DNA from: Allolobophora icterica
Lineage: Eukaryota; Annelida; Clitellata; Crassiclitellata; Lumbricidae
DNA: 64,000 bases
Assembly: GCA_963556255.1 (NCBI GenBank)
Contig: OY744611.1
Span: forward strand, 4,319,730 to 4,383,729
Direction of reading: 5' to 3'
The notes under the pieces were generated by a model that saw nothing but the letters and a program-made list of their open reading frames with translations, was not told the origin of the DNA and did no database searches. Positions 33,001 to 42,630 of the stretch are shown one piece after another. A program made the translations under genes and the position numbers. How positions within the stretch are numbered: position 1 is the stretch's first letter; each line of letters begins with the position of its first letter.

Positions 33001-36000
33001 GCACTCCAACACTACAGAAGAGACGAGTCAAAGCCATAGGAAAAATTTTATTCAAGTGTGTAGAGTATTATAATTAAAGATATTTTGCAGCCTGGTTGAA
33101 ATTAGACTAGAAGAGTGTTCTGGGTGTGGAAACAAATTAAGAATGTAAGCACAAAAATGACTAGTGATAGAAAGACTGGATTGATCGATAGATGTAGAGA
33201 GTCTCAACTGAGTTTGTGACTGGATCTTTACCTTCCTGTTGAGGGATGCTTCTTGGAGATTTCTGCAGTTGGCACGAAGAGGATGTACTTTCACTCTGAA
33301 ATATAAAAGGTCATTAATTTATTTATTATTGAATTATTGCATCATTCATACACACAAAACAAAAGCTCAGCTACATCTTATATACAAGTACCTCCTTTAC
33401 AGCAAGCACTCAGCTAGTCCGTTTGCTCAGTTATTTCTCCCTTTAGTAATTTGCTCATTGAGTGAAGAGTCCGTATATTCACTGATTGTAGTAGCATTCA
33501 GTGTAGAGCAAGATCTGATGCCTGTCAGGGCCATTGACACTGATCATAACTTGAGCAATTTCTTCCTCAAAGACAGCATCAGCGATTGGGGGAGGGGATG
33601 ATAGATGAATGGTAACACTCATGCTCGAAGAACATAAGATCTGTAAGCTCCCTATAGGTCGACTCAGCCGTCCACTCCCTAGGGGGCAGCTGTAAAATCA
33701 GCGGGCGCCTAACTGGCTGCCAAGACGTGTCTTCTATAAGATCTTGACAATTCTATCATATGTTTCAATGTTACTTACTGAGGTTTGTCAGTGAGCTTGT
33801 CAATAAACATGAATATAATAATATTATTATTTATTCAATTAGCCAAATGAACTACTTACTACTGGAGAGCGTGCTGACAACTGCATCTTGACAGACTCGA
33901 GATCCATTTTCATCTTCTTCATTTCAGCCTCGAGCGAGTAGCACCTACGTGCCAAGGGACTGTAACCAAAACAACAGCCACAAATGCAGACACGTGATAC
34001 AGTGTGGACTTGCTAATGTGAAGTTGTTGCCTTACGATACAGTGTGTAGACCACCGTGTTAAGCAGAATGTACATAATCCAGGAGTGTAAACCAGTTCAC
34101 ACTATACTACCCTTCTAATGTGCCACTTAATCTGTAGTGACCCACAGCGTATTACGATGACAAAAGCACATTGGCAATGAAGCCACCCTTACAACAATAA
34201 CAATAGCTTGATGAAATGCAGTCTTTGTGCTTTATGATAATCATGCCATACAGTGTTTATTTTCACAAACATCGTTGTTTGTACTGAGGTTACCATGGTT
34301 TGTGCTGAATGGATGGCCCATCAACATCGCTACCAATGAAGGCTTGCAGGGAAACATTCCACAAAAGACGCCTCTACGTCAACTAAATAGCTGTCCTCAA
34401 ACACAACAGGGCTAAATCACACCGACATGTCCCCAAGAAAGGTTGAAATCACATAAGTAAGACTATCCTTACCAATAGCTAATCGCGTTATGATGTACAT
34501 TCATCAAACATCATAAAGCATCCAAATGATGAAAGTTTTACACATCCAGATATCAGCCGGTGGTATCATTCGGTGGTGGGCCCAGGGTGGAGGGGAATAA
34601 TTAGTGGTCTTAATTACTGGGAGGCAGCATGCTGGAGCATATCCATTTTTGGTCACACTAGCCAAGAATTATTTTTCTGTTATCTACAATGTCAGCGAAT
34701 GTTCTCTTTATCGGAAGACATTGTCAGAAAGGGCATCTCTTGACCCAAGCAACGTAAATAAGTGAGGCTGCTTAGAAAACTGGCCTCATCTGAAAGAGTA
34801 AACTTTCACAGTTTTGTTGAATATTTTTAAAGCCTTCTAAACTACTAAGTTATCAGAGTTTAGATTTTAAAGCGGAATTTTGATTGGAAAATGACGAACA
34901 ACTTGTACATTTTAACATAATGAAGATTATTATTATTATTTTTAAAAAGTGTGCTTAATTGTTACTTAATGCTTTAATCGAGAAGCAGCCCTAAGTTCAA
35001 TTATAATGAAATGGCAAAATTTACCTGAAACAAGCATTTCGAACTGCAACTAAAGGTACTGATACTTTGTCGTTTGATTCCAGCTTTTTCAAAGGTTTCG
35101 GTTCCTCAGATTTCTCTAATAAGACACAACAATGCTTTTAATGCATGTGTACAAAACTCACCTAATCTTAATACATTAAACATAAAAACTGCCTGATGAC
35201 CTAGAACTTGATCTGACCTAGTTTTTAGCTGTCATATGACCTGCATCAGTTATTGAAATATCAACACTGCCAGACGATGATGATGAATACGATGATTTCT
35301 ACAGCTCCGTAACACGACACATGCCATTATAAGAGCACTTTAACTGTCCCACTACCTGTTCCTATGACCTTCACACCTGACCTACCTGTGCTTTCCTTTG
35401 TTCCAATGGTTTTGACAATCTTCTTTGATTTTGTTGCTAACTTCAGGGTTGACGCTGTATCAAGGTAGTGTTGCTCCTCTGGGGCCACATTTACAATCAT
35501 CACCGAGTTTGCCTTTCTTCCAAGACTGTCCTAGAAGCAAGAACACAAGGCAAGAAAATGTAAGACAAGGCAAGATAAAAAATAATACAAAGCTGAGCCA
35601 AGACAAGGCAAGATACAGCAACAGAAGATATGGCAATACAGGGAACGATATGGCAGTAGTGCTTAAGCTGTAAATTAATATAGCATCATGATTGATTCTA
35701 GAGGGATCACACCTGCGTCTACTTGTTTACGGGCCTGTCACATTGAGAGCGCTTCTGTATAGCCCTGCTGAGAGAAGCGCTTTATAAATGTTCAAAATAA
35801 GATACGATTACAGCTCTGAGAACTACTTTCGATCAACGTTGATGGATACAGATAACTAAACGAATCACCATAAACTCTTCCACTCTTCATATCTTATCAA
35901 ATCATCAGTCCATACTATACCTTACTTACCATACCTAAACCTATCAAGACCCTGCCTAGTATGAAATTATTTATATAGTGCCCTGTATAAACCTCACAAA

Positions 36001-39000
36001 GGCTCACATCCATAGAGATAAAACAAATGACAAACGCTACACACCTGCAGAAGACGTGTCAGTTTACTCTGTCTGTAAGGCACGAAGCCCTGAAACAGCA
36101 ACAAAACCGGACGCACAGAAACAAAAATTTACAAACGACTGCAGCCACTAATCAACTGTAGTCAGCCTACGGCCACTGAAGCAGCACGAGTCACAGCACT
36201 TGTCTTACGACAGACAGATGTATACACGGAGCTGAGAAACTATTAGTGGTCAGGTCTGTATTTTGGCACTGTGTTTATTCAAAGTGGCTGAGCATTTCAT
36301 TCTAAGCAGTGTGCACCAAACACAAGACTTAGTGCAACCATCTCTAAGTAACTACTAGTGCCATGTAAAAACGAAAATAAATTGGCACTCGTGTTATGAA
36401 AAAAACAAAAATAAAGAAATAGGTTCCCTTTAAGTTTGCTTCAACAAGGGCAAACAGATTCAAATAGTAGAAGCTTTGAGCTGCCACAAAAGCTTGCAGC
36501 TGTTGTTGACTTTCAACATACCTTTCCAAATCAGAGCAATTATATAGCGCCTCTATTAGATGACTACCCCTAGGTGCCTCCCAGCCAAGCCCCTGCCCAA
36601 AAAAAGTTTTCAAGTGTTCGAGGAAAGCGCATGCAGAATCCGTAACTATACCTTGCTTTTGTTGAGGGCAACTTCAGCCAACATAAAAAGTGAGGTGTTG
36701 ATCGCACCGGACTCCTTCAACCTACAACAAAATCACAGACTATCATCATAAGAAGTCAAGATCAGTCACGGACACCTGCCTGCAGTATCAACCAATTATA
36801 TCAGAATTATATGTTTACAGCTGAAAATTTTATTCTTAATGACCAACTGACCACGTTAGTTCGACAACAACAGTTCTAGTGTTAGGTAAGACCAGAAAGA
36901 GACAATCTGGTGGCCTTTGCTGTAGTGACAAGACTGAGGAACAAGGACCGAATTTAAATACTTTGGTTGGCCAACGTTCACTACATGCATCAGAGGACGA
37001 GGAGAGGGGTCATATCGCTTCTGTGTCTCTAAGCTTTCTGTGAATAGGTGTCATATAAACAGAGGTTTACGTAAAGAACTCTACCATCTTTAAGAAGCGA
37101 GTCCAATGCTTGCCTTATGCCCTCGTTGCCCGTTCTTCTGTTGTCCTCGCTTCCGGCCAGGTCGATGATGTACACTTTACAAGATTTGTTAGTATATGGC
37201 GAGGATGTCATGTCTGTCTTTATCAGTTTTATCAAAAGAACTGCATGACTGCGAGAACTGTTACAATTCAGCTTTGTTGCCGCTGTTGTCCTGAACATTC
37301 AGTTATCCTTTGTTAAACATCATCATCGTTTTTATGTACACAGCAAAGGCGAAGAGATCCCCTAAGTTAGCCCTGAGGGAGCCATGTGTATGAAGTGTCA
37401 GCGACTTCATTTTCTTAGCCTCGGCATATATGGGCGGGTGGCCAGTCCTCTCCCTCGCCGTCTCATCTTCCCACCGACAGTGTACAGTTAGTGTACTCAT
37501 ATAGCTGAGTTGGCTAGGGGATGCAGGTGGAACAAAAATCTCAAACCACATTTCTGCCTTGACCCTACACAGCAAAATAGGGTAAAATATAATGATAAAA
37601 ATGTTTACGTCTTGCCAGGAAAGCCTAAGAAACATGGTCGCATTTGAGTCGCATTTGATGCAAGTTTAAGGACCAACAGTGTCAGTGTTTAGAAGACCAT
37701 CATAAACCATTCCAGTTCTATGAGGCATATAGATTATTTGACCACTTTTTAAGGCATCATTGTGTCAAGTTTTGACTTAACAGTGCCATATAAGTTGCCT
37801 GAATAATAATAGCAGAATATGAAATAGAACATGACTAAATTCTATACCCTACCTGACCTAGTGTAAGATATTTCAGCAGCAATTACTGTGAAATCATAGC
37901 TGATGTGAAAATATTTACAGAAGATAACTTATGACTTCTGAGAATACCTTTTTCGTGAGGCTGGAAGGAATGACTGGTTGAAATCTTCTAACGACTTGAT
38001 TTGTTTCTCCGACAACCCAGCCACAAACAGCGATTGATCGCGATCCTGGCGGATCGGCAAGTCAGCTAGATTCGGATCAAGAAGATCATGAACCTGTAAT
38101 AGCCCAAGCACTTTTCAGAGCACTTTATAAATTACACATTACATGAATTCCTTAACATTACAAAGATAAAACAATTCATTTATATCAGTTTGCTTAATGG
38201 CCTTCAAGTCAAAAGTATCCATGGCAAAGCACCAATGCTATTCATTTAGGTTGCAAGAGCTGCGAGTTATTATATATATATAAATATATATTCGTTTATT
38301 GATAAATCTGGCTGATCAGAGGATATTAATATAACATTCGTCTGTGCAGACAGTATATACAAGCATTCATTTTTAGCAACTATAGAGTACTAGAGGAATA
38401 TAATTGTGATCGTCTTGGTCAGGAAGCATGCAGTCATGAGGTCTAGGACGCAAATTTGTAGTAACACTACAGCAAAACTCAACTATTTCAATGAACTCCT
38501 CCCAAAGAAATATTACCTGACAAAATCTCACCTTTTCATTATATATTTCCAGGTAAGAATAGGAAACGTTAAATCTGCATCCAGCTCCGATCTGTGGTTC
38601 GTGCTCAATCAGGGTAAAAATGTCTCGAACACACCTGGGAATAATACCAGGAGCTGATTCGCATCCCAGGACCGTATAAGTTTTGCCTGAAAGAAGGAAA
38701 CAGCAAAAAGTGTCTCTTACAAATTTTTAAGGAGAAGCAATCTAGAGCCAAATGATAAGGTTTAGCATTTTCCTGCTACCGCTTATACTACTGGTACATG
38801 ACCATTAGGATATCTAGCATCACATGTATTTTTAAAGCCACTAGAAAACAGTCTCGATGAGTGAACTTTACTACAGGTGGAACCAGAGGTCAATACCACT
38901 ATGACCCATCTGAGTATTGGGTCCTGCCACTGAGAAGGCCCTCCACGTTGGGAAGGACGGATAGATGAATGGTAACACTCTTGCCGGAAGAGCATTAGAT

Positions 39001-40903
39001 CTTGAATAGTCTCGGTTCAATACCTGTATGCCCCCTCTACGTCGACTCAGCCTTCCACTCCCTAGGGGCAGCAGTAAAATGAGCGGGTGCCTTAAGGCTT
39101 CCAAGACATGTGTTAACTAAGATCTTGATAATTGCATCCTCGTGTTTCAATTGTTTCAATGCAACTTACTGCGGTTTGTCAGTGAGCAAGTCAATAAACA
39201 CGAATATTATTAGGTTTAGTTGCCTATTAAGCCTGCAAATAAATAAAGGTCATGATAAAACTGACATTGCATTCAAATTAAAATTGCATTCAAACAAGAT
39301 CAAACATCTATATAGCATCACTTTAACCTTCTCACTGGCACTTTGCACTAGAAATGCCGTGTAGTATGTTGTATCTGAGTGAATGAATTGGTTGGTCGGT
39401 CGTAAAAGAATCTCATGAATTTATGATCAAACAATTTATGTAGCCCCTTTAGACATTTGCATACCGGATCCTGTGGGTCCATAGGCGAACACAGAGGCAT
39501 TCTGTCCCCTCAGAACGTGAGTAAGCAGTGGCCTAACACAAGTCTGATAGACAGACTCCTGGGATGCACTCGGGTCGAACACGTGCTCAAACCTACAACC
39601 ACATCATACTCAATGTCATACTTCAATGTAGCTAGGGTATGATAAGATACCAGTATTGTAAAGTAAAGCAAGATATGGCAAAGTAAGCAGTGGTATGCTA
39701 ATATAATGTATTTTCTTTGACTGTGGCCCCTCTCTGCTTGGTTGGGAGTGCTGCTGAGCTTTTCCTTGAAGTTGCACTCTACATATTTTCATTTACGTTA
39801 TGTTATATGGTAAAGCAAGATAAGGTAATTGTAATTGTAATCGAACATCTATAAAGCGCCACTCAGCGATTCAGAGGCACTCCCGACCCCAGTCAGTGCT
39901 ATCACTAACAAATAAAATGGACTTCAGGCATTTCCAGAACAGAGGTAGTGAAAGGCCGAGGAGCTCAAGACACAATTCCTGCAGAAGATGGCTCTAACTA
40001 CAGGGGCCAACGTAAGCAAAACTTCTAGATTGACCAGTAGCCCCTCACATGCAGGGAACAAACAGAAGGTCTCTGGAGGCCGAGCATAGAGTGGAATGAC
40101 TAGGGAGTGAAAACATCGAGGTACAGAAGGACTTGAGGTATGAAAGAGCTACCTCGACCAAACAGCTACACGTAAGAGTTACACTTTTGAACTGGATGCG
40201 CTGGGGTACAGGAAGCTAGTGGGGTGTCCTGAATGAAGGCATTAATGTGGGATGCAACCACCTGCAGTTCTTCTTCTCACTGCCAAGACCACACATAATG
40301 TGGGCAGCAGTGTTAGGTAGACTGAATCTTGGAAAGGTTTAGTGAAGACAGACCAACATATACGGAGTTGCCGAAGTCAACCCTAGTACAGATCAGGACA
40401 TCGACGACAGTGTTGACTCCACGAGAGGAGAGCGAGTGACAGATGGTGTGGAGTTCACGTAGATGTAGATAAAGGCATGTTCTAGGTGACAACTTCTATA
40501 CTCAACTAAGTGTCCTGAAAAAAACAAAGCTAAGACTGTTCAGCAAATGCTTCAAGATTGCAAACATGTGTTAAAATTAATATAAGCAGATATCAATACA
40601 AAACCAATTACTTAAAACCTCTCAGTAGTACTGCATCAGATACCAAGACCACCTACATCATTTGACTAGATTAGATACACTGAAACTGTCTGAATATTGT
40701 AAAAACAAAACAAAAACAGAACATCTGTGATCAGTCTCATCTCCTGTAAGACTTTTGACGAGCTTTATAAATGTTGTATTACACAACATTAACTTTCCTC
40801 ACAGCTATTTTAAAAATGACAATTTATTTTATATAATTGAGACACATTATTATTATCATCATTATTGTTGTTATTATTGTTGTTGTTGTTGTTGTTGTTG
40901 TTC

Positions 40904-40951
<48 letters not shown>

Positions 40952-41466
40952 TATTATTATTATTATTAAGAACATCTATATAGCACCCCATCAAGGCTGT
41001 CTACTCAGGAGCACATACATATTGGTAATCCAACAGCATGATGTAAGACATGGGAGCAGATTGGTTGTCTTCTAATACACAGAGTATGGGTTTAAGCCTC
41101 CCTTGAAGTGGGGACAATGTAAGGACCTTGAGCAAGTCCTTTATTCACAACTGCTCAGTACTGTCTATGTTATGTCGTATGGTCACGTTCAGCAAGCCCA
41201 AGACAGCTTAGACTGTAAATGCCATTAAGATAAAATGCCCAAAAAAATAACAACAATTAGTAATAATAATTATATAGATCTCACTATATACTAAAGCAGA
41301 CTTACTCATACTCCAAGGTTTCGTTGATGTTTCTGTGGTTTATGGTTTGCAGTCTGTGTTTGTCCTGGACTGTAACCCAGATGTTGTCCGGCTTCTGCTG
41401 CGGCCGGATACGAACAACCACCTGTAGTTTCTTCTTCTCACTTTCTTTGGAATCCATACTGCTCAT
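29957..41466 (-). CDS. KIF22: KIF22/Kid-type chromokinesin (14 exons placed)
   Basis: KIF22 (kinesin-10) is a plus-end microtubule motor that binds chromosome arms and pushes them toward the spindle equator. Exons placed on the minus strand: 41466-41306, 39592-39465, 38686-38532, 38093-37948, 37290-37114, 36721-36652, 36089-36045, 35530-35386, 35115-35025, 33944-33860, 33295-33232, 32316-32221, 30773-30668, 30010-29957. Phases agree through the first twelve. The motor shows the P-loop GPTGSGKT, switch I NSSRSH, switch II DLAGSE and 'YRQSKLTRLLQ'. The DLAGSEDNRRTGN and LLDPNLADLPIR stretches are specific to KIF22. A short helical stretch and a C-terminal helix-hairpin-helix follow. The ATG has an in-frame TAA 18 bases upstream. 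About 511 codons are placed against ~665 in human KIF22. Introns are full of SINEs and other repeats. Confidence 0.93.
30093..30280. repeat. 188-bp direct repeat, copy 2
   Basis: Partner of 29457-29644. The two copies flank KIF22 exon 14, inside flanking introns. Confidence 0.9.
30668..30773 (-). CDS. KIF22: KIF22-like exon 13: first helix-hairpin-helix part
   Basis: TTCTTAG acceptor and TTTCG/GTTAGT donor. Encodes 'LLNGSVQDLKKLQKIGEKKA' and 'RLIYDWRSFNG', the DNA-binding helix-hairpin-helix of KIF22 that contacts chromosome arms. It must be entered in phase 2, which does not match the phase-1 end of exon 12, so at least one small exon is missing between them. Confidence 0.88.
30826..31036 (+). 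repeat. tRNA-derived SINE in a KIF22 intron
   Basis: Head 'GTAGTGGTAACAGTCATGG' (A-box-like) and 'GGATCAACTCC' (B-box-like), then 'CTAGGGCGGCGCCTTGCATG', ending GGCTTGAAATAATAAAGGAT and ATT repeats. Closest relative is 4676-4877 on the other strand. Confidence 0.7.
31224..31233 (-). CDS. KIF22: Candidate 10-base microexon of the KIF22-like gene
   Basis: The complement reads CGTCTGCAG/AGAGAAAGAA/GTAAGAC: a consensus acceptor and donor ten bases apart. Ten bases convert the phase-1 end of exon 12 into the phase-2 start of exon 13, giving E-R-K-K into 'LLNGS'. The fit is exact, but so short a match could be chance; a longer missed exon remains possible. Confidence 0.35.
31745..31946 (-). repeat. 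tRNA-derived SINE with ACCTTGGACAAGTT domain
   Basis: The complement starts GGTGGTGTAGTGGTATGTTC (A-box region), has GGTTTGAATCT (B box), then 'CGACCTTGGACAAGTTGCTC'. Placed in intron sequence of the kinesin gene. Confidence 0.7.
32221..32316 (-). CDS. KIF22: KIF22-like exon 12
   Basis: GTTGCAG acceptor and GTGCTG/GTATGT donor, 96 bases, phase 1-1. Encodes a linker with 'ALADISTDNVFDSP' and a basic 'VKQGKKRCHS' stretch. Linker sequence is poorly conserved, so the call rests on phase and splice quality. Confidence 0.65.
32508..32862. mobile_element. hAT-type MITE with CAGTGCTGT ends
   Basis: CAGTGCTGTACA at the left is mirrored by TGGACAGCACTG at the right. Flanks (acataggc and aggtaggc) match at 6 of 8 bases, an aged TSD. 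The interior is rich in 'GTGGCC' motifs near both ends. Confidence 0.75.
33232..33295 (-). CDS. KIF22: KIF22-like exon 11
   Basis: ATTTCAG acceptor and GGAAG/GTAAAG donor, 64 bases, phase 0 to 1. Encodes a serine-rich linker with 'SESTSSSCQLQKSPRSIP'. Low conservation; assigned by phase and position. Confidence 0.65.
33596..33830 (+). repeat. tRNA-derived SINE (GATAGATGAATGGTAACAC family)
   Basis: Shares 'ATAGATGAATGGTAACACTC', 'GTCGACTCAGCC', 'CCACTCCCTAGGGG' and the 3' part 'TTACTGAGGTTTGTCAGTGA' with the copy at 38950-39215. Ends AATAAACATGAATATAATA and (ATT)n. Confidence 0.75.
33860..33944 (-). CDS. KIF22: KIF22-like exon 10: coiled-coil segment
   Basis: CACGTAG acceptor and CCAGTA/GTAAGT donor, 85 bases, phase 2 to 0. 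'CYSLEAEMKKMKMDLESVKM' is amphipathic and charged, as expected of the short coiled coil following the kinesin-10 neck. Confidence 0.75.
35025..35115 (-). CDS. KIF22: KIF22-like exon 9: neck/linker
   Basis: TTATTAG acceptor and TTTCAG/GTAAAT donor, 91 bases, phase 1 to 2. Encodes 'EKSEEPKPLKKLESNDKVSV' and a hydrophobic end. Assigned by matching phase on both sides. Confidence 0.7.
35386..35530 (-). CDS. KIF22: KIF22-like exon 8: end of motor domain
   Basis: CTTCTAG acceptor and GCACAG/GTAGGT donor, 145 bases. Encodes 'DSLGRKANSVMIVNVAPEEQ' and 'YLDTASTLKLATKSKKI', the conserved helix-strand-helix end of kinesin motors (usual form DSLGG...IAP). The second glycine of DSLGG is arginine here. 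Confidence 0.9.
35740..35812 (+). repeat. LINE 3' terminal stem (GCGCTTTATAAAT)
   Basis: GAGAGCGCTTCTGTATAG and GAGAGAAGCGCTTTATAAAT form the paired end seen also at 45700 and 48050, followed by an AATAAGATA-type tail. A 5'-truncated L2-like copy. Confidence 0.6.
36045..36089 (-). CDS. KIF22: KIF22-like exon 7: microtubule-binding loop motif
   Basis: TTTCAG acceptor and CTGCAG/GTGTGT donor enclose 45 bases, phase 0-0, encoding 'GFVPYRQSKLTRLLQ'. This is the kinesin YRDSKLTRLLQ motif; the usual D is Q here. Confidence 0.9.
36652..36721 (-). CDS. KIF22: KIF22-like exon 6
   Basis: TTGTAG acceptor and AGCAAG/GTATAG donor, 70 bases. Completes codon R and encodes 'LKESGAINTSLFMLAEVALN', the invariant helix after switch II. 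Confidence 0.92.
37114..37290 (-). CDS. KIF22: KIF22-like exon 5: switch I and switch II, GC donor
   Basis: TTCAG acceptor; encodes 'TAATKLNCNSSRSHAVLLIK' and 'VYIIDLAGSEDNRRTGNEGI', both nucleotide-sensing switch motifs. The exon must end after ATAAG to join exon 6 in phase; the intron then starts GCAAGC, a GC-AG intron. No GT donor gives the right join. Confidence 0.92.
37948..38093 (-). CDS. KIF22: KIF22-like exon 4
   Basis: TTACAG acceptor and AAAAAG/GTATTC donor, 146 bases, phase 0 to 2. Encodes 'VHDLLDPNLADLPIRQDRDQ' and 'SLEDFNQSFLPASRKR', closely following vertebrate KIF22 (VLDLLDP.. FLPASRNR). Confidence 0.92.
38532..38686 (-). CDS. KIF22: KIF22-like exon 3
   Basis: TTTCAG acceptor and GAAAAG/GTGAGA donor, 155 bases. 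Opens with the end of the P-loop (GKTYTVLG) and closes with 'SYSYLEIYNEK', the kinesin strand/helix motif. Confidence 0.93.
38950..39215 (+). repeat. tRNA-derived SINE (GATAGATGAATGGTAACAC family)
   Basis: Best preserved copy of this family: A-box-like 'ATGAATGGTAACACTCTTGC', B box GGTTCAATACC, body with GTCGACTCAGCC, 3' end 'ACTGCGGTTTGTCAGTGAGC' and AATAAACACGAATATTATT. Confidence 0.8.
39465..39592 (-). CDS. KIF22: KIF22-like exon 2: P-loop
   Basis: TTGTAG acceptor and GATCCG/GTATGC donor, 128 bases. Encodes 'FEHVFDPSASQESVYQT' and 'GQNASVFAYGPTGSG'. The intron splits the ATP-binding P-loop inside GSGK. Confidence 0.93.
39826..40500 (-). pseudogene. CR1/L2-like LINE, decayed 3' part
   Basis: The complement reads 'RVDFGNSVYVGLSSLNLSKI' and 'LPVPQRIQ', the region downstream of the reverse transcriptase palm in CR1/L2 elements. 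It ends with GTGGCGCTTTATAGATGTTC and an (AATTGT)-type tail. Several frameshifts and stops. It lies in KIF22 intron 1. Confidence 0.7.
40850..40970. repeat. (ATT)n/(GTT)n microsatellite
   Basis: TTG triplets change to TTA triplets near 40900; it precedes 'aagaacatctatatagcacccc', a LINE-tail complement. Confidence 0.9.
41015..41260 (+). repeat. tRNA-derived SINE with CCTTGAGCAAGTCC domain
   Basis: B-box-like GGTTTAAGCCTC near 41090, then 'AGGACCTTGAGCAAGTCCTT' and 'CACAACTGCTCAGTAC', parallel to the copy at 28205-28400. Confidence 0.6.
41306..41466 (-). CDS. KIF22: KIF22-like exon 1 (start codon)
   Basis: Starts at ATG 41466; an in-frame TAA lies 18 bases upstream and a second ATG three codons on. 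Encodes 'KKKLQVVVRIRPQQKPDNIW', the first kinesin strand (VRIRP), ending at TATGA/GTAAGT. An untranslated exon further upstream is possible. A hAT MITE begins 59 bases upstream of the ATG. Confidence 0.88.
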
Positions 41467-41525
41467 TCCATAACAAAAAGATTAATCAGACATTGCATGC
41501 AAATTTCCATGCTCATATCGAACAT

Positions 41526-41893
41526 CAGTGGTGCACAACTTCCAGCCCGCGGGCCGCATCTCGCCCAAGACGAGGCATCATGTGGCCCACGAAGTCCAAC
41601 AGGAAAAACGACTATTAAGAGCCAACACTGACATTAAGTGTATACAGTGACTTGCACACTGTGGTCATTGGAAAAACTATTAGTATCGTAGTAGTATAGA
41701 AGTACTATGAGTCCCCTTTCTTTGTAACTCTTTATGTTTACTTTTATGTGTTTTAGCTTTACTGTGCACATCATCTTCATAAATTTTGGAATATAGTCAT
41801 CTTAACTAAGCCAAGTCGTCACACTTGTTTGGCCCCCGAAGGGTTTAAGAAATAGTTTAGTGGCCTCTGACCGAAAAAGGTTGTGCACCACTG
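41526..41893. mobile_element. hAT-type MITE just upstream of the KIF22 start
   Basis: CAGTGGTGCACAAC at the left and GTTGTGCACCACTG at the right are exact inverses. TSDs have decayed (tcgaacat against ctctacat). Body rich in GGCCC/GGGCC blocks. Confidence 0.8.
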
Positions 41894-41894
41894 C

Positions 41895-42630
41895 TCTACA
41901 TTATGCATCGCCTTATGGAAACCTATATTAGGAGCTCCATCTAGCAATCCATCTCCCAGAAAGTATGTGCTTGCATGTTTAACCAAGACTTTCCTGTTGT
42001 TAAATGTCTGTTTTGGTTAGAATTGGAACCCACAATCCTTGCACAAGCTGCTGGTATTGGAGGCCTTTGGCCAGTTCTTTTCTTGAGTTGAATACATGTA
42101 GCATTTCGAATGGTCGTTTGATCGAATTCCCGAAATACCAATCCTCGAAATACAATTTCTGCTGGATCCCCGAAATCAATATTCTAAGTTCAAACAAAAT
42201 TATTTGCACAAATCTAACTTTTCGTGATATTTTCTAACTACTATTCAGGATATTGGCCGAGTAGGTAAACTTGCACTATGAGGGTCCCAATCTAATGTTA
42301 TTGTTTGACCCAAATTTGTAATTTGACTTGTTCTTTCTGCCTTCGGGCGTAATAAAGTATTCATAATAATGCCCAATAAATGGTTGCTTAGATAGTAATG
42401 CTGCAAAGTTTGTCAGATGATTTATGTCTCCTGATGTTATTACTTCTGCTAGGACAATTATTTCTTTGGTTAGCAAAATTACAGAACTTCAGGATTGAAA
42501 TGCCCAGAATGTTAAAACTGTTTTCACTTAGCCGTGTTCTACAGAAGTCCATTATAAGTTATATAGCTACGAAACAGCTATATGACTAAAACATGCTTTT
42601 CAGTTAGTAATCTTAATAATTAAAACAATC
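41895..42630. other. No gene supported; CCCGAAA-rich patch
   Basis: Around 42120-42180 are four 'cccgaaat/cctcgaaat' motifs, related to the inverted-repeat element at 47695-47948. No coding evidence. Confidence 0.35.
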
